A stretch of 64,000 nucleotides of DNA from Aliiglaciecola sp. M165 (GTDB lineage: Bacteria > Pseudomonadota > Gammaproteobacteria > Enterobacterales > Alteromonadaceae), in the NCBI RefSeq assembly GCF_007197995.1, contig NZ_VKKH01000006.1:310001-374000 (forward strand). The letters are read 5' to 3'. Position 1 is the first letter of the stretch; each line of letters begins with the position of its first letter. The notes below the pieces were generated by a model. The model was given only the letters and a program-made list of their open reading frames with translations, ran no database searches and had not been told where the DNA came from. Positions 11,126 through 21,747 of the stretch are shown one piece after another. A program made the translations under genes and the position numbers.

Positions 11126-11749
11126 ATGACGCATAAGCATGAAAACTTGTCAGCATTTGTTGACGGTGAATCGCAAGACGACAAAATAGTCAGTCATTTG
11201 TCAAACGATTCGGAGCTTGCTGAAAAGTGGCAACGATATCATTTGATTCGTCAAACCTTGCGCAAAGAAATGCCTCAGTCAGCTGACTTTGACGTCAGTG
11301 CGGCGGTTGCTGAAGCCTTACAATCGGAGCCTGCAATTTTAGCTCCCAAGCGCACATGGCGTGATTTACCTGTTGTTAGTAACGTTATCCCATTGGTGCG
11401 CTCAAGTGGCCAGTTAGCCATTGCTGCCTCGGTTGCTGTTGCAGTAGTGATTGGTGTTCAGCAGATGAATCAACAACCTGAACAACAAATCTTCAATCCT
11501 GCCCCAGCGTCTTATCCTGGTATCCAAGGTGGGTTGTCTCCAGTTAGTCTTGAGCAAACTCGTGCGATGCCTAATGTGAGCGTTCGAGAACAACAACGCC
11601 GCATCAGTGCATTTATTAACGACCACATGGAACAGGTAATGCTTAAAGATAGCCAGCGCTATCTGCCTGTTTCTGATGGTGACGCTGAAAACCAATCAGT
11701 GGACAGCCAACCAGAAGTAAGCGAAGAACGTGAGAATCTTCCAAATTAA
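11126..11749 (+). CDS. rseA: Anti-sigma-E factor RseA
   Basis: Single-pass inner-membrane protein whose cytoplasmic domain (residues ~1-90) binds RpoE and whose periplasmic domain binds RseB; DegS and RseP cut it under stress. The 207-residue product opens with the family pattern ENLSAFVDGE and has one membrane span near residues 95-113. The ATG at 11126 follows a CAGGA site; an upstream ATG at 11090 would add twelve codons with no homology. It overlaps rseB by 20 bp. Confidence 0.93.
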   Translation: MTHKHENLSAFVDGESQDDKIVSHLSNDSELAEKWQRYHLIRQTLRKEMPQSADFDVSAAVAEALQSEPAILAPKRTWRDLPVVSNVIPLVRSSGQLAIAASVAVAVVIGVQQMNQQPEQQIFNPAPASYPGIQGGLSPVSLEQTRAMPNVSVREQQRRISAFINDHMEQVMLKDSQRYLPVSDGDAENQSVDSQPEVSEERENLPN

Positions 11750-12731
11750 ATTCAATAAAAAGGCACAGCTGAAATATGCTGTGCTGTGCTTTTTCCTGCT
11801 TTTATCTTTTTACTCTTCAGCTCAGATTGGTCTTGTTCAAGACCCTAACGCGCAAAAGTGGCTTACCAAAATGGCTGAAGCCAAACGGTCGTTGAATTAC
11901 GAAGCGTCTTTTATAATCTCCAAGCCTGGCAGCGATCCACAGCCATATTTGTGGCGTCATGGCGTCAGTGAAGACGGCATTGAAATGGAGCATCTGGATC
12001 AACAAAACGGGCCGGGCAGAGAGGTGGTTCGCATTGGCAATAATGTCAGCTATTTTGAATCCCATCGCCCCGCATACACGTTAGCGTCTGGCTACATTCT
12101 TGGCCCACTCCCTCACGTGTTGCTAAATGAACCCATGTCTTTACTCGATGCCTACGAGTTCGTCGTTGTGGGCAAGGGACGGATTTCTGGGCGCGCTGCG
12201 CAACAAATTAGAATGGTTAGTAAAGACAAGAGTCGCTTCGGGTATAACTTGTGGTTGGATCACAAAACAGGTTTACCTTTAAAAATCAATATGATGGACA
12301 TTAAAGGCCAAAAAATTGAGCAAATTCAAATCACTACCTTGGATGTGACTGATACGCCATCAGCATTTTTTGAGCGAATTGATACCAACGCTTTGCCAGA
12401 AGTAGTTCAGCTGCCTGACAGTAAGGAAAATAAACAGAATTGGCAACTTGGTTTTGTGCCAGTCGGTATGGAACAAGTTAAACATAGTGTGCGTCAACTT
12501 CCTGAGAATGGAGGGCCGTTAGAATATATAATGATAAGCGATGGTCTTGTCGATGTTTCTGTGTACCTTCAACGTGCAACGGCAACTGCGTCGGAAAGCG
12601 ACATTGTTGCGCGATTTGGGTCAGATATTTATTACTCTCGAGTTCAAGGCTCCGTTTTAGTGACCGTAATTGGAAAAATTCCCGCCTCCACCGCTAACGC
12701 ATTGGCATCTTCTATTACGCTGGTTCAATGA
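11730..12731 (+). CDS. rseB: Sigma-E regulatory protein RseB
   Basis: Periplasmic protein that binds RseA and shields it from DegS, releasing it on sensing mislocalised lipoproteins or LPS. The 333-residue product has an N-terminal signal sequence (hydrophobic residues ~15-31, cleavage near YSSAQ) followed by the LolA-like large domain and a smaller C-terminal domain. Translation starts at GTG 11730, inside the 3' end of rseA, consistent with coupling. The rseC gene follows after 12 bp. Confidence 0.93.
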   Translation: MRIFQIKFNKKAQLKYAVLCFFLLLSFYSSAQIGLVQDPNAQKWLTKMAEAKRSLNYEASFIISKPGSDPQPYLWRHGVSEDGIEMEHLDQQNGPGREVVRIGNNVSYFESHRPAYTLASGYILGPLPHVLLNEPMSLLDAYEFVVVGKGRISGRAAQQIRMVSKDKSRFGYNLWLDHKTGLPLKINMMDIKGQKIEQIQITTLDVTDTPSAFFERIDTNALPEVVQLPDSKENKQNWQLGFVPVGMEQVKHSVRQLPENGGPLEYIMISDGLVDVSVYLQRATATASESDIVARFGSDIYYSRVQGSVLVTVIGKIPASTANALASSITLVQ

Positions 12732-12743
12732 GAATGTTGAGCC

Positions 12744-13223
12744 ATGATTGAAGAAATTGGTGTGATTACCGCAGTTGATAAAGATCATATTTGGGTAGAA
12801 ACCCAGATCAAAACAACGTGCGGAAGTTGTCAGGCTCAAGACAACTGTGGAACAGGAGTCGTAGCAAAAGCGTTCGCACCGAAAAAAGATAAACTGATAT
12901 TACGATGTAAACAAGCGGCAAAAGTGGGCCAGCGTGTCAAGCTCGGCATAGAGGAAAATCATCTACTTGGGGCATCTGCCTTGGTATATTTACTCCCGCT
13001 TATCATGTTGATTGCTACTGCGGTTTCCGCTCAAAATCTGTTTCCCGCCTGGGGCTTAGAACACGAATTGTGGGTAATTGCCGTTTCTTTTGTTGTTACC
13101 GCTTTCACCTTTGCTTGGATAAGGGCTAAAGCAAAGAACAGTGATGATCATCGATTACAACCTAAACTATTAGCGATTTTGCCACCAGAAACAGATGTAA
13201 TTTCTGTCAAACAGGCGCTATAA
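12744..13223 (+). CDS. rseC: SoxR-reducing/sigma-E system protein RseC
   Basis: A 159-residue inner-membrane protein. The N-terminal domain contains cysteines 26, 29 and 35 (CGSC-N5-C), followed by two membrane spans at about residues 74-94 and 100-120. Family members act with the Rsx complex in reducing SoxR and lie last in the rpoE operon; their link to sigma-E control is slight. The order after rseB is the standard one. A 141-bp gap separates it from lepA. Confidence 0.92.
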   Translation: MIEEIGVITAVDKDHIWVETQIKTTCGSCQAQDNCGTGVVAKAFAPKKDKLILRCKQAAKVGQRVKLGIEENHLLGASALVYLLPLIMLIATAVSAQNLFPAWGLEHELWVIAVSFVVTAFTFAWIRAKAKNSDDHRLQPKLLAILPPETDVISVKQAL

Positions 13224-13364
13224 AGCAATTCCCCGCAATGTCCGACAGAACAATATCGCAATGTGTGCAATAACACTGTAAAATCCCCGCCAAATTTAAT
13301 TCAATCATTGTCGAGCGTCTAAATAGGTTGCTTGGCGTTAGTAGTAGGTAATCTTTAGAACACT

Positions 13365-15161
13365 ATGCAGCATAAGCACATTCGCAATTTTAGTATCATT
13401 GCTCACATCGACCACGGTAAGTCGACATTATCTGATCGCCTTATTCAATTTTGTGGTGGCCTCACGCAACGAGAAATGTCCGAGCAAGTGCTTGATTCTA
13501 TGGACATTGAGCGCGAACGTGGGATCACGATCAAAGCACAAAGTGTGACCTTAAATTACCAGGCTAATGACGGTGAAACCTACCAATTAAACTTTATTGA
13601 TACGCCTGGACACGTTGATTTTACCTATGAAGTGTCCCGCTCTTTGGCTGCCTGTGAAGGTGCTCTGTTGGTAGTTGATGCAGGGCAGGGGGTTGAAGCC
13701 CAAACACTAGCCAATTGTTACACCGCGATTGATCTTGAAATGGAAGTTGTGCCAATTTTGAATAAAATCGATTTGCCACAAGCTGAACCTGATAGGGTTG
13801 CAGAGGAAATCGAAGACATCGTTGGTATCGATGCGGTTGAAGCTGTGCGTTGTTCAGCAAAAACGGGCATTGGTATTAAAGAAGTGTTGGAAGAAATTGT
13901 TAATAAAGTGCCGCCTCCAGAAGGTGAAACCGATGCTCCTTTGAAAGCCTTGATCGTTGATTCCTGGTTTGACAACTACCAAGGTGTTGTGTCCCTAGTA
14001 CGCGTTATGCAAGGTAGATTGACTGCGAAAGACAAAATCAAAATCATGTCTAATGGGGCTATTCATCAGGTTGATGATGTCGGTATTTTTACCCCCAAAC
14101 AAACAAAAACGGGGCAGCTCAATACGGGCGAAGTGGGATATATCATTGCCGGGATCAAAGATATCCATGGCGCGCCAGTCGGCGACACCATCACCTTGGC
14201 TAAGGACCCCGCTGAACAAGCACTGCCAGGATTCAAAAAAATTAAACCACAAGTCTATGCAGGTTTGTTTCCAGTCAGTTCTGATGAGTATGAAGATTTT
14301 CGCGATGCCTTGGCTAAACTTACACTCAACGACGCTTCATTGTTTTATGAGCCTGAGAGTTCATCGGCATTAGGATTTGGTTTCAGAATTGGCTTTCTAG
14401 GCATGTTGCACATGGAAATTATCCAGGAACGTCTAGAACGTGAGTATGATCTGGATCTTATCACCACAGCGCCTACCGTAGTTTATGAAGTAGAAACCAC
14501 CAAAGGTGAAATTCTTAAGGTTGATAACCCTTCGAAACTTCCTGCAGTGAATGACATTCAACATATTAGAGAGCCTATTGTCGAAGCGCACATTCTGGTG
14601 CCGCAAGATTACTTAGGAAATGTTATTACACTGTGTGTTGAAAAACGTGGCGTTCAAACCAACATGACATATCACGGTAAACAGGTTGCAATCACCTATG
14701 AATTGCCTATGGCTGAAGTGGTTATGGACTTTTTTGACCGATTGAAATCCACTAGTCGTGGCTTTGCCTCGCTTGATTACAATTTTATTAAATTTAAAGC
14801 GGCCGATATGGTGCGCTTAGATATTCTGATCAATGGTGAACGTGTTGATGCGCTGGCTGTGATAACGCACAAGGACAATTCGCAAGGAAGAGGACGTGAG
14901 TTAGTTGAAAAGCTTCGTGAGTTAATTCCACGGCAGATGTTTGACATTGCTATTCAGGCAGCTATCGGAAATCACGTGGTGGCGCGCAGCACGGTTAAGC
15001 AGTTGCGGAAAAATGTTATTGCCAAATGTTATGGTGGCGACGTGAGCCGTAAGAAAAAGCTATTGCAAAAACAAAAAGAAGGTAAAAAACGGATGAAGCA
15101 AGTAGGTAATGTCGAATTGCCTCAAGATGCCTTCTTAGCCGTACTTAAGGTAGGTAAATAA
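13365..15161 (+). CDS. lepA: Elongation factor 4 (LepA)
   Basis: Ribosome-associated translational GTPase that affects initiation and 30S assembly and can back-translocate ribosomes. The 598-residue length is standard. The G1 loop AHIDHGKST lies near residues 13-21, DTPGH near 78-82 and NKID near 132-135, with the LepA-specific C-terminal domain ending the protein. The stop codon is directly followed by the lepB ATG. The 141-bp upstream gap probably holds the promoter of lepA-lepB-rnc-era: TAAAAT at 13279 is a plausible -10, without a convincing -35. Confidence 0.97.
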   Translation: MQHKHIRNFSIIAHIDHGKSTLSDRLIQFCGGLTQREMSEQVLDSMDIERERGITIKAQSVTLNYQANDGETYQLNFIDTPGHVDFTYEVSRSLAACEGALLVVDAGQGVEAQTLANCYTAIDLEMEVVPILNKIDLPQAEPDRVAEEIEDIVGIDAVEAVRCSAKTGIGIKEVLEEIVNKVPPPEGETDAPLKALIVDSWFDNYQGVVSLVRVMQGRLTAKDKIKIMSNGAIHQVDDVGIFTPKQTKTGQLNTGEVGYIIAGIKDIHGAPVGDTITLAKDPAEQALPGFKKIKPQVYAGLFPVSSDEYEDFRDALAKLTLNDASLFYEPESSSALGFGFRIGFLGMLHMEIIQERLEREYDLDLITTAPTVVYEVETTKGEILKVDNPSKLPAVNDIQHIREPIVEAHILVPQDYLGNVITLCVEKRGVQTNMTYHGKQVAITYELPMAEVVMDFFDRLKSTSRGFASLDYNFIKFKAADMVRLDILINGERVDALAVITHKDNSQGRGRELVEKLRELIPRQMFDIAIQAAIGNHVVARSTVKQLRKNVIAKCYGGDVSRKKKLLQKQKEGKKRMKQVGNVELPQDAFLAVLKVGK

Positions 15162-16064
15162 ATGGCGAACTATTTCTCAATATTTTTGGTAATCCTCACT
15201 GTCGCGTCTGGATTGATATGGTTAATAGATGCCAAGGTGTTTGCGCCCAAACGCCGCGAAAAGTTTGCTCAAGCAAATAATGGCAAAGCTTTACCAGAAG
15301 GCACTGAGTTGCCTATTCCCTACGTTGTAGACACCGCACAGCAGATTTTCCCAATCATTGCATTTGTATTGGTATTGCGTTCTTTTTTATACGAGCCTTT
15401 CCAAATCCCTTCCGGGTCAATGATGCCAACACTGTTGGTGGGTGATTTTATATTGGTGGAAAAATTTGCCTATGGACTGAAAGATCCCGTCGCAAGACAT
15501 AAGTTTTTTGACACAGGAGAGCCAGAAAGAGGGGATGTCGTTGTTTTCAAATATCCTGACAACCCAAAACTTGATTACATCAAACGTGTCGTTGGATTGC
15601 CTGGTGATACGGTAAGTTATTCTGGCAAAGAACTTTTTATTAAACCTGCTTGCCCAACAGAAAAAGAGTGTGCAAAAGAATACAAAGTTGAGCGTGATTT
15701 TTTGGGTAAGTTCGAATATCAGGGTCGACCCACACCCATTAATCAGTTTTCTGAGCAATTGGGTGAGACCTCGCATGATATTTTAATTAACCCACGCAAA
15801 TTAGATGACATTCGTCGTTATCACGAACAAGTGAATACAAAAATCGGTGAATGGGTTGTACCTGAGGGGCATTATTTTGTTATGGGTGATAATCGTGACA
15901 ACAGCGAAGATGGCCGATTCTGGGGCTTTGTGTCGGATCACCATCTTGTCGGCAAGGCCGTGGCGATTTGGATCAGCTTTGAATTCGATCGCGCCTCAGA
16001 CAGCTTCTTGCCCAGATGGATCCCAACAGGTGTCCGCTTTGAACGAGTTGGTGGCATCGATTAG
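15162..16064 (+). CDS. lepB: Signal peptidase I
   Basis: Inner-membrane protease that removes signal peptides from exported proteins. The 300-residue product has two N-terminal membrane spans (about residues 4-22 and 60-77). The catalytic Ser86 is in PSGSMMPT and the general-base Lys141 in DYIKRVVGLPGD; the GDNRDNSEDGRFWG box is also present. It starts immediately after the lepA stop and its own stop abuts the rnc start, so the three are tightly coupled. Confidence 0.96.
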   Translation: MANYFSIFLVILTVASGLIWLIDAKVFAPKRREKFAQANNGKALPEGTELPIPYVVDTAQQIFPIIAFVLVLRSFLYEPFQIPSGSMMPTLLVGDFILVEKFAYGLKDPVARHKFFDTGEPERGDVVVFKYPDNPKLDYIKRVVGLPGDTVSYSGKELFIKPACPTEKECAKEYKVERDFLGKFEYQGRPTPINQFSEQLGETSHDILINPRKLDDIRRYHEQVNTKIGEWVVPEGHYFVMGDNRDNSEDGRFWGFVSDHHLVGKAVAIWISFEFDRASDSFLPRWIPTGVRFERVGGID

Positions 16065-16745
16065 ATGGCAAAAAAGAATGACTATCAACGCCTCTTTAAC
16101 GCATTGAGCTATACCTTTAAAGATGCAAACAACCTGCAACTGGCGTTAACCCACAGAAGTCACAATAAAGACCACAATGAAAGGCTGGAGTTTTTAGGTG
16201 ACGCAGTGTTAGGAATGGTGATAGCTGAGGCTATGTATCATCGATTCCCAAAACAGCCTGAGGGTAAATTAACGCGAATGCGCTCAACCTTGGTGAAAGG
16301 GGAGACGTTGGCGGAAATTGCTCTAGAATTTGAATTGGGTGACTTGCTATTGCTTGGCGGTGGTGAGTTGAAAAGCGGTGGCTATCGCCGAAGTTCAATT
16401 CTTGCTGATGCTGTCGAGGCGATAATCGGTGCAATCTACCTTGAAGCAGGACTCGATACCTGTAAAACACTGATCCTCAAATGGTTTGACAGTAGAATAA
16501 AACAGCTCGACCCGTCGGCGCACCCTAAAGACAACAAAACTCAATTACAAGAGTATTTGCAAGGTCGGAAACGCCCGTTACCGCATTATCGGGTAGAAAA
16601 GATTCTCGGCAAAGATCATGATCAGGTATTCGTGGTCATGTGTGAGATTGAAGGCTTGTCACATGCGATAGAGGGACGTGGTAGCTCTCGTCGCAAAGCT
16701 GAGCAACAAGCCGCGCAAGCCGCATTGGAGAAATTAAATGGATGA
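16065..16745 (+). CDS. rnc: Ribonuclease III
   Basis: Double-strand-specific endoribonuclease that processes rRNA precursors and many mRNAs. The 226-residue product has the catalytic signature [12 protein letters not shown] (residues 39-50, with the metal-binding Glu42 and Asp46), a second acidic catalytic region around [12 protein letters not shown], and a C-terminal double-stranded RNA-binding domain from about residue 155. It overlaps era by eight bases, as in E. coli. Confidence 0.96.
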   Translation: MAKKNDYQRLFNALSYTFKDANNLQLALTHRSHNKDHNERLEFLGDAVLGMVIAEAMYHRFPKQPEGKLTRMRSTLVKGETLAEIALEFELGDLLLLGGGELKSGGYRRSSILADAVEAIIGAIYLEAGLDTCKTLILKWFDSRIKQLDPSAHPKDNKTQLQEYLQGRKRPLPHYRVEKILGKDHDQVFVVMCEIEGLSHAIEGRGSSRRKAEQQAAQAALEKLNG

Positions 16746-17643
16746 ACCCAATACCCGCTGCGGAATGGTCGCAATTGTTGGTCGGCCTAATGTTGGTAAA
16801 TCGACATTATTGAACAAGTTATTAGGCCAAAAAGTCAGTATTACCTCCCGCAAACCCCAAACCACGCGTCACCGTATCATGGGTATCGACACCGAGGGCG
16901 ATCGCCAGGCGGTGTTTGTTGATACGCCGGGCTTGCACGTAGAAGAGAAGCGTGCGATTAATCGATTGATGAATCGTGCCGCATCCAGTTCGCTTGCTGA
17001 AGTTGGCTTAGTACTGTTCCTGGTTGAAGGCACTAAATGGACAGAAGATGATCAAATGGTGCTAAATAAAGTGGTGCAGGCAAAATTACCCTGCTGGCTG
17101 CTTGTCAATAAGTCAGACAATGTCAAAGACAAAACCGAGTTAATGTCGCACCTACAATGGCTGCAAGAACAACACGACTTTGAAAAAATCATGCCTATAT
17201 CTGCCAAACTTGGCAGGAATGTTGAAGATCTCCGCTCTATGGTGCATGAAAGCTTGCCGCCAAGTGAATTTTATTTTCCAGAAGACTATGTGACAGATCG
17301 CTCTAGTCGTTTTCTTGCCGCAGAAATTATTCGTGAGAAGCTAATGCGTTTTACTGGCGATGAATTACCCTATTCTGTGACCGTTGAGATTGAACAGTTT
17401 TTGATGGCTGAAAACGGTGTCTATCGAATAAATGGCCTGATCCTCGTTGAACGAGACACGCAAAAACGTATGGTAATTGGAAAAGGCGGTCAAAGGCTGA
17501 AAACCATTGGTGCTGAAGCCCGCAAAGACATGGAGAACCTGTTTGATAACAAGGTGTTCCTTGAGCTTTGGGTGAAAGTTAAATCAGGTTGGGCTGATGA
17601 CGAACGAGCCTTGCGCAGCTTGGGTTACGGAGACGAATATTAG
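16738..17643 (+). CDS. era: GTPase Era
   Basis: Essential GTPase for 16S rRNA maturation and 30S assembly. The 301-residue product has GRPNVGKST (residues 15-23), DTPGLH and NKSD nucleotide motifs and a C-terminal KH domain with [11 protein letters not shown]. In most gammaproteobacteria era is followed by recO and pdxJ; here pdxH follows after 35 bp. Confidence 0.97.
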   Translation: MDEPNTRCGMVAIVGRPNVGKSTLLNKLLGQKVSITSRKPQTTRHRIMGIDTEGDRQAVFVDTPGLHVEEKRAINRLMNRAASSSLAEVGLVLFLVEGTKWTEDDQMVLNKVVQAKLPCWLLVNKSDNVKDKTELMSHLQWLQEQHDFEKIMPISAKLGRNVEDLRSMVHESLPPSEFYFPEDYVTDRSSRFLAAEIIREKLMRFTGDELPYSVTVEIEQFLMAENGVYRINGLILVERDTQKRMVIGKGGQRLKTIGAEARKDMENLFDNKVFLELWVKVKSGWADDERALRSLGYGDEY

Positions 17644-17678
17644 GGCTGGTTGTTCATCAGTTGGAGGAATTATCAAGT

Positions 17679-18341
17679 ATGCAAAATCTTCAAGATATTA
17701 GACGTAACTACAAAATGGGTGAGTTACATCGCGAAGATCTCTGTGCCAATCCTATAGAACAATTTCAAAGCTGGTTAAAGCAAACGATTGACGCAGGCAT
17801 TCCCGATCCAACTGCGATGACCATAGCAACGGTTTCTCCCGACGGCCAACCATCTCAACGTATCGTACTTCTTAAGGATGTGGACGCTAAGGGATTCGTT
17901 TTTTACACCAATTTGTCCAGCCGCAAAGCTCAGGAATTAGATAGAAATAGCAAAATATCCCTGCATTTTCCCTGGCACTTTTTAGAGAGACAAGTCAAAG
18001 TATGCGGAGTGGCGACACAACTTAGCACTAGTGAAGTAGCCAAGTATTTTTTATCCCGCCCCAAGGAAAGCCAAATAGCTGCATGGGCATCTAAACAGAG
18101 CCAACCGATTTCCACTCGACAAATGTTATTAAGCAAATTTGAAGAAGTGAAACAAAAATTCTCTTCAGGAGAAGTTCCTATACCGAAGTTTTGGGGCGGC
18201 TATCGTATAGTGCCTCATGAAATTGAATTCTGGCAGGGCGGAGAGCACCGGCTGCACAATCGATTTAGTTATACCAGAAACTTAGCTGAGCCCTATTTGG
18301 GAGAAGACCAGACGTGGCAAATTCAACGTCTAATGCCTTAA
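17679..18341 (+). CDS. pdxH: Pyridoxamine/pyridoxine 5'-phosphate oxidase
   Basis: FMN enzyme making pyridoxal 5'-phosphate from pyridoxine or pyridoxamine phosphate. The 220-residue product shows the family N-terminus ([14 protein letters not shown]), the FMN-binding [10 protein letters not shown] and [13 protein letters not shown] segments, and the C-terminal [14 protein letters not shown] signature. The ATG at 17679 has a GGAGG site; an upstream TTG at 17661 overlaps that site. It occupies the place where recO-pdxJ usually follow era, so the slot keeps a vitamin B6 gene, but a different one. Confidence 0.95.
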   Translation: MQNLQDIRRNYKMGELHREDLCANPIEQFQSWLKQTIDAGIPDPTAMTIATVSPDGQPSQRIVLLKDVDAKGFVFYTNLSSRKAQELDRNSKISLHFPWHFLERQVKVCGVATQLSTSEVAKYFLSRPKESQIAAWASKQSQPISTRQMLLSKFEEVKQKFSSGEVPIPKFWGGYRIVPHEIEFWQGGEHRLHNRFSYTRNLAEPYLGEDQTWQIQRLMP

Positions 18342-18371
18342 TTATCCGCACGAAAAGCAGTTGGAATTGGG

Positions 18372-19139
18372 ATGATTGATAGTCATTGCCATTTGGATTT
18401 TGAGCAGTTCGATCCGGATCGAGACCAAGTACTGTCGCGCTGCAAACAAATCGGCATAGACAAAATTATTATTCCTGGCACCCAAGTCAGTCGCTGGCAA
18501 GCGCAAGTAGACTTGTGTGCTAGTGATGATTCGTTGTTTTTTGCGCTAGGTATCCATCCCTATTTTGTTGATTCCGCTAACATTTCCGATTTAACCAAGT
18601 TAGATGAAATGTTAATGCTGTACAAAAAACAGGTCGTGGCACTGGGAGAAATTGGCTTGGATTTCCACTTACCAGAAGCGGGACATCAAAAGCAACAAGA
18701 TTTTTTTATAGCGCAATTGGAATTGGCAGATAAATATCAGATTCCTGTCATCTTGCATCATCGCAAGTCCCACAATGAAACACTACGTTTACTTAAACAA
18801 AAGCGCTTTAGTCAAGGTGGTGTCGTGCATGCCTTCTCGGGAAGTGTGCAAGAGGCCAAAGCCTATATCGATATGGGTTTTATGCTCGGTGTTGGGGGTA
18901 CCATAACCTACTCTCGGGCGCAAAAGACCCGCGAAACCTTTAAACAGATCCCCCTTGAGGTGTTGGTTTTGGAGACTGACGCGCCAGATATGCCCCTCAA
19001 TGGTCGTCAAGGTCAACGAAACAGCCCAGAATTCCTTGGGGAAATTGCTCAGCAGCTAGCCGAGTTAAAAGAGATAGGAATTGGTGAAGTGATCAAGCAA
19101 ACCCGCGCCAATAGTGTTCAATTGTTTGGTTTAACATAG
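18372..19139 (+). CDS. TatD family metal-dependent hydrolase (YjjV-like)
   Basis: A 255-residue TIM-barrel metallohydrolase. The metal ligands His5 and His7 are in DSHCH, the Glu ligand in ALGEIGLDFH, and further ligands in ILHHRKS, VVHAFSG and ETDAPDMP. Among TatD homologues the N-terminus (MIDSHCHLDF and the IIIPGT strand) looks most like E. coli YjjV. Family members are 3'-exonucleases or D-aminoacyl-tRNA-related hydrolases; the exact substrate cannot be told from sequence. It follows pdxH by 30 bp and overlaps the convergent smp gene by 22 bp. Confidence 0.88.
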   Translation: MIDSHCHLDFEQFDPDRDQVLSRCKQIGIDKIIIPGTQVSRWQAQVDLCASDDSLFFALGIHPYFVDSANISDLTKLDEMLMLYKKQVVALGEIGLDFHLPEAGHQKQQDFFIAQLELADKYQIPVILHHRKSHNETLRLLKQKRFSQGGVVHAFSGSVQEAKAYIDMGFMLGVGGTITYSRAQKTRETFKQIPLEVLVLETDAPDMPLNGRQGQRNSPEFLGEIAQQLAELKEIGIGEVIKQTRANSVQLFGLT

Positions 19140-19726
19140 TGGCGAAATCGTATTTTGTAGTACGCGCGTGCGACCAGTAATCCTGCAAGTCCAGCTAGCA
19201 TCATTAGTGCAAGAAGTTGTTTGTAAAGCTGAGTTTGATAATCATCGTGGTAAAGCATCACTTGGCTAGTATCGAGCAGCAACCGCAAATAGCCGATGAT
19301 GCCGTTTTCACCCTGAATTTCTTCAACGAATACTAGGGGAGCTTGATCATTCAATATAAAGTTGGCCAGAACAGACTTATTTTGTTCGTTGCTTTCGATT
19401 ATCACACCTTTTTCACTGTATACAGAAACACCAAAAATATGTGGGTCGTTTGCTATGAGTTTGAGGTGCGCGCTTATTGCTTTAAAATTTCTTTGCTCGA
19501 CGTCGTTGGCAATCACCGTAGCGGCATAACTGGCGATACTTCGCCCTAATTGAGTTGATTGTTTGTTGCGCCAATCATTCGCTTGACCTGTATTTAACAG
19601 CCACAGATTGACACATATTGCCGCTGCAACCACTACCAAAGTCAGGTTGGCAACTCGTTTGAAAATTGAATAATTGCTGTGGCGCTTATTTGCGGCAGCA
19701 GCAGGGTGTAGCTTTGTCAGTTCCAT
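19118..19726 (-). CDS. smp: Smp/YtjB family membrane protein next to serB
   Basis: A ~202-residue protein with a membrane span near residues 23-46 (after a polar N-terminus), a periplasmic sensor-like domain, and a second span near 167-188. This topology, the ISAHLKLIANDP segment and the position divergent from serB match the Smp (SerB-associated membrane protein, YtjB/AhpA) family, whose function is unclear. The ATG at 19724-19726 is preferred over an upstream TTG; neither has a good ribosome site. Its 3' end overlaps the tatD-like gene. Confidence 0.82.
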   Translation of the reverse strand: MELTKLHPAAAANKRHSNYSIFKRVANLTLVVVAAAICVNLWLLNTGQANDWRNKQSTQLGRSIASYAATVIANDVEQRNFKAISAHLKLIANDPHIFGVSVYSEKGVIIESNEQNKSVLANFILNDQAPLVFVEEIQGENGIIGYLRLLLDTSQVMLYHDDYQTQLYKQLLALMMLAGLAGLLVARAYYKIRFRHYVKPNN

Positions 19727-19814
19727 GGGAGAAGACAATAGGGGAAAAGGACGTTTTTGCCAAGTATAAAAATGTCATGGCAGTTATCAAATTATGACTT
19801 ATGCCTTCTAGAGT

Positions 19815-19843
19815 TTTGCAGTCTTTGACGATTTCGGTAGAAT
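19815..19843 (+). promoter_or_regulatory. Candidate sigma-70 promoter for serB
   Basis: TTTGCA (19815-19820), a 17-bp spacer and TAGAAT (19838-19843) lie in the smp-serB divergent gap, about 38 bp before the serB start. Both boxes resemble the consensus. Confidence 0.5.
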
Positions 19844-19880
19844 CGCGCATTCACAAATTTGCACAGAGTATTTTTTCGTT

Positions 19881-20888
19881 TTGTTGACTACCGACGTTCA
19901 AACTTGCCAATGGGTAAGCGCTCAATATCTGACTAACCTTTGCCACAAGGGCGTAAACTTTGTGTTACCTGGTTCAATGCAGTTGCAGTTAGAAACATCT
20001 AAAGGCAACGCACAGCACGACTTAATTGTATTTGCTGAAGGGTTAAATTTAGAAAAGTTGTTCAAGGTGCAACAGGTGTTGACGGAATGGATGTCATTCG
20101 ATGTATTTCGTCCTGGTCTGGAAATGCAAAAAGGGTTCGCCGTAGAGACGAGTGTAAATGTCTTAAATACTGAGCAGCTCCAGCAAAAACTTGAGCAGGT
20201 GGCCACAGCTTTGCAAATTGAGATTGCGGTGTTGGAAAATCGTCCCACACTAGCGGAACCAGGCTTGCTTCTAATGGATATGGATAGCACCGTCATTGGT
20301 ATCGAGTGTATTGATGAAATTGCCAAGATAGCCGGAGTTGGCGAACAGGTTTCTGAGGTCACGGAACTTGCCATGCAGGGTAAGTTAGATTTTGCTGAAA
20401 GTCTGCGTAGCCGAGTGGCTTGTTTAAAAGGGGCTGATGAGAAGGTACTTTATGAAGTGCTAGAACGTTTGCCAATTAACCCCGGCATCAGTGCTTTACT
20501 TGATACCCTAAGACATGCCAATTGGAAACTCGCCATTGCATCGGGCGGATTTACCTATTTTGCCAATTATTTAAAAGAGCGTTTATCACTGGATTATGCA
20601 ATATCCAATACATTAGAGATAGCAGATGGCAAATTAACTGGCCAGGTATTGGGAGAGATCATTGGCGCGCAAGCAAAGGCCGACACCTTAAAAAAATTGT
20701 CTAAAGATTTTAATCTTAAGGATAGCCAAACTATCGCATTGGGTGATGGTGCAAACGACTTGGTGATGATGGGGCAAGCGGCGTTAGGTGTTGCTTACCA
20801 TGCTAAACCCATAGTGCGTCAACAGGCAGCTGCTGCGTTAAGGTTTAGTGGGGCAGATTCGCTATTGGCTTTTTTGCGTCGCAAATAA
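19881..20888 (+). CDS. serB: Phosphoserine phosphatase
   Basis: Last step of serine synthesis, dephosphorylating O-phosphoserine. A HAD-family enzyme of 335 residues with the nucleophile motif DMDSTV (Asp133, Asp135), the SGGFTYF motif II, and GDGANDLVMM motif IV. The ~120-residue N-terminal regulatory region is typical of enteric SerB. The start is a TTG at 19881 or the next codon (TTG at 19884); no ATG gives a normal-length N-terminus. Confidence 0.95.
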   Translation: MLTTDVQTCQWVSAQYLTNLCHKGVNFVLPGSMQLQLETSKGNAQHDLIVFAEGLNLEKLFKVQQVLTEWMSFDVFRPGLEMQKGFAVETSVNVLNTEQLQQKLEQVATALQIEIAVLENRPTLAEPGLLLMDMDSTVIGIECIDEIAKIAGVGEQVSEVTELAMQGKLDFAESLRSRVACLKGADEKVLYEVLERLPINPGISALLDTLRHANWKLAIASGGFTYFANYLKERLSLDYAISNTLEIADGKLTGQVLGEIIGAQAKADTLKKLSKDFNLKDSQTIALGDGANDLVMMGQAALGVAYHAKPIVRQQAAAALRFSGADSLLAFLRRK

Positions 20889-20995
20889 TTCTTAACAAAT
20901 GCATCTATAATAATGCAAAACCCAACATCCGTTGTGCTAATCCAAAATAGCATTGTTTTTCGTATTTACATTAACCCATTGCGAAGTGAAACATC

Positions 20996-21745
20996 ATGAC
21001 AGAACAAATTGACCCATCTTCACTACTAAGTGACGTGAGGATCGTTTTAGTTAATACGTCTCATACTGGTAATATTGGTTCGACGGCTAGAGCGATGAAA
21101 ACAATGGGCTTGAGTAAGCTTGTGTTAGTCGATCCTGTCGATGAGCCAGACGGCAAAGCCAGTGCTTTGGCTGCCGGGGCTGGCGATGTGCTGGCAAATG
21201 CAAAAATCGTATCTTCTCTTGAAGAAGCGGTGGCAGATTGCGGACTTGTTGTGGGTACTAGTGCGCGTTCACGCACCTTACCTTGGCCTATGCTCGAACC
21301 CAGAGAGTGTGGTGAAAAACTCGTAGCTGAAGTGGCGAATTTTCCAGTAGCCCTCGTTTTTGGCAGAGAGAACAACGGATTGAGCAATGAAGAACTGCAA
21401 CAATGCCACTTTCACGTTTGTATCCCTGCAAATCCTGAATATAGTTCTCTAAATTTGGCCGCTGCAGTGCAAACCCTTTGTTATGAAGTGCGCATGGCCT
21501 ATTTAAATTCAACGCGTATCCCTGAAGAAACTCGTGAATATCCATTGTCTGACGACCTCGAACGTTTTTATAGTCATTTGGAACAAACCCTTTCAAAAAC
21601 GAATTTCATCATCCCTCAGCATCCGGGTATGGTAATGACCAAACTTCGTCGTTTATTTAACCGCGCTCGACCCGAAACCCAGGAACTTAATATTCTTAGA
21701 GGTATATTGGCGTCGGTAAATAAATCGATAGATAACAAAGGTTAA
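20996..21745 (+). CDS. trmJ: tRNA Cm32/Um32 methyltransferase TrmJ
   Basis: SPOUT-family 2'-O-methyltransferase acting on position 32 of the tRNA anticodon loop. The 249-residue product has the knot motifs [20 protein letters not shown] (residues ~19-38), [14 protein letters not shown] and [17 protein letters not shown]. It lies just upstream of cysE and iscR, the place where trmJ sits in many gammaproteobacteria. A TATAAT at 20906 in the gap after serB may be its -10, although no good -35 is seen. Confidence 0.95.
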   Translation: MTEQIDPSSLLSDVRIVLVNTSHTGNIGSTARAMKTMGLSKLVLVDPVDEPDGKASALAAGAGDVLANAKIVSSLEEAVADCGLVVGTSARSRTLPWPMLEPRECGEKLVAEVANFPVALVFGRENNGLSNEELQQCHFHVCIPANPEYSSLNLAAAVQTLCYEVRMAYLNSTRIPEETREYPLSDDLERFYSHLEQTLSKTNFIIPQHPGMVMTKLRRLFNRARPETQELNILRGILASVNKSIDNKG

Positions 21746-21747
21746 TT

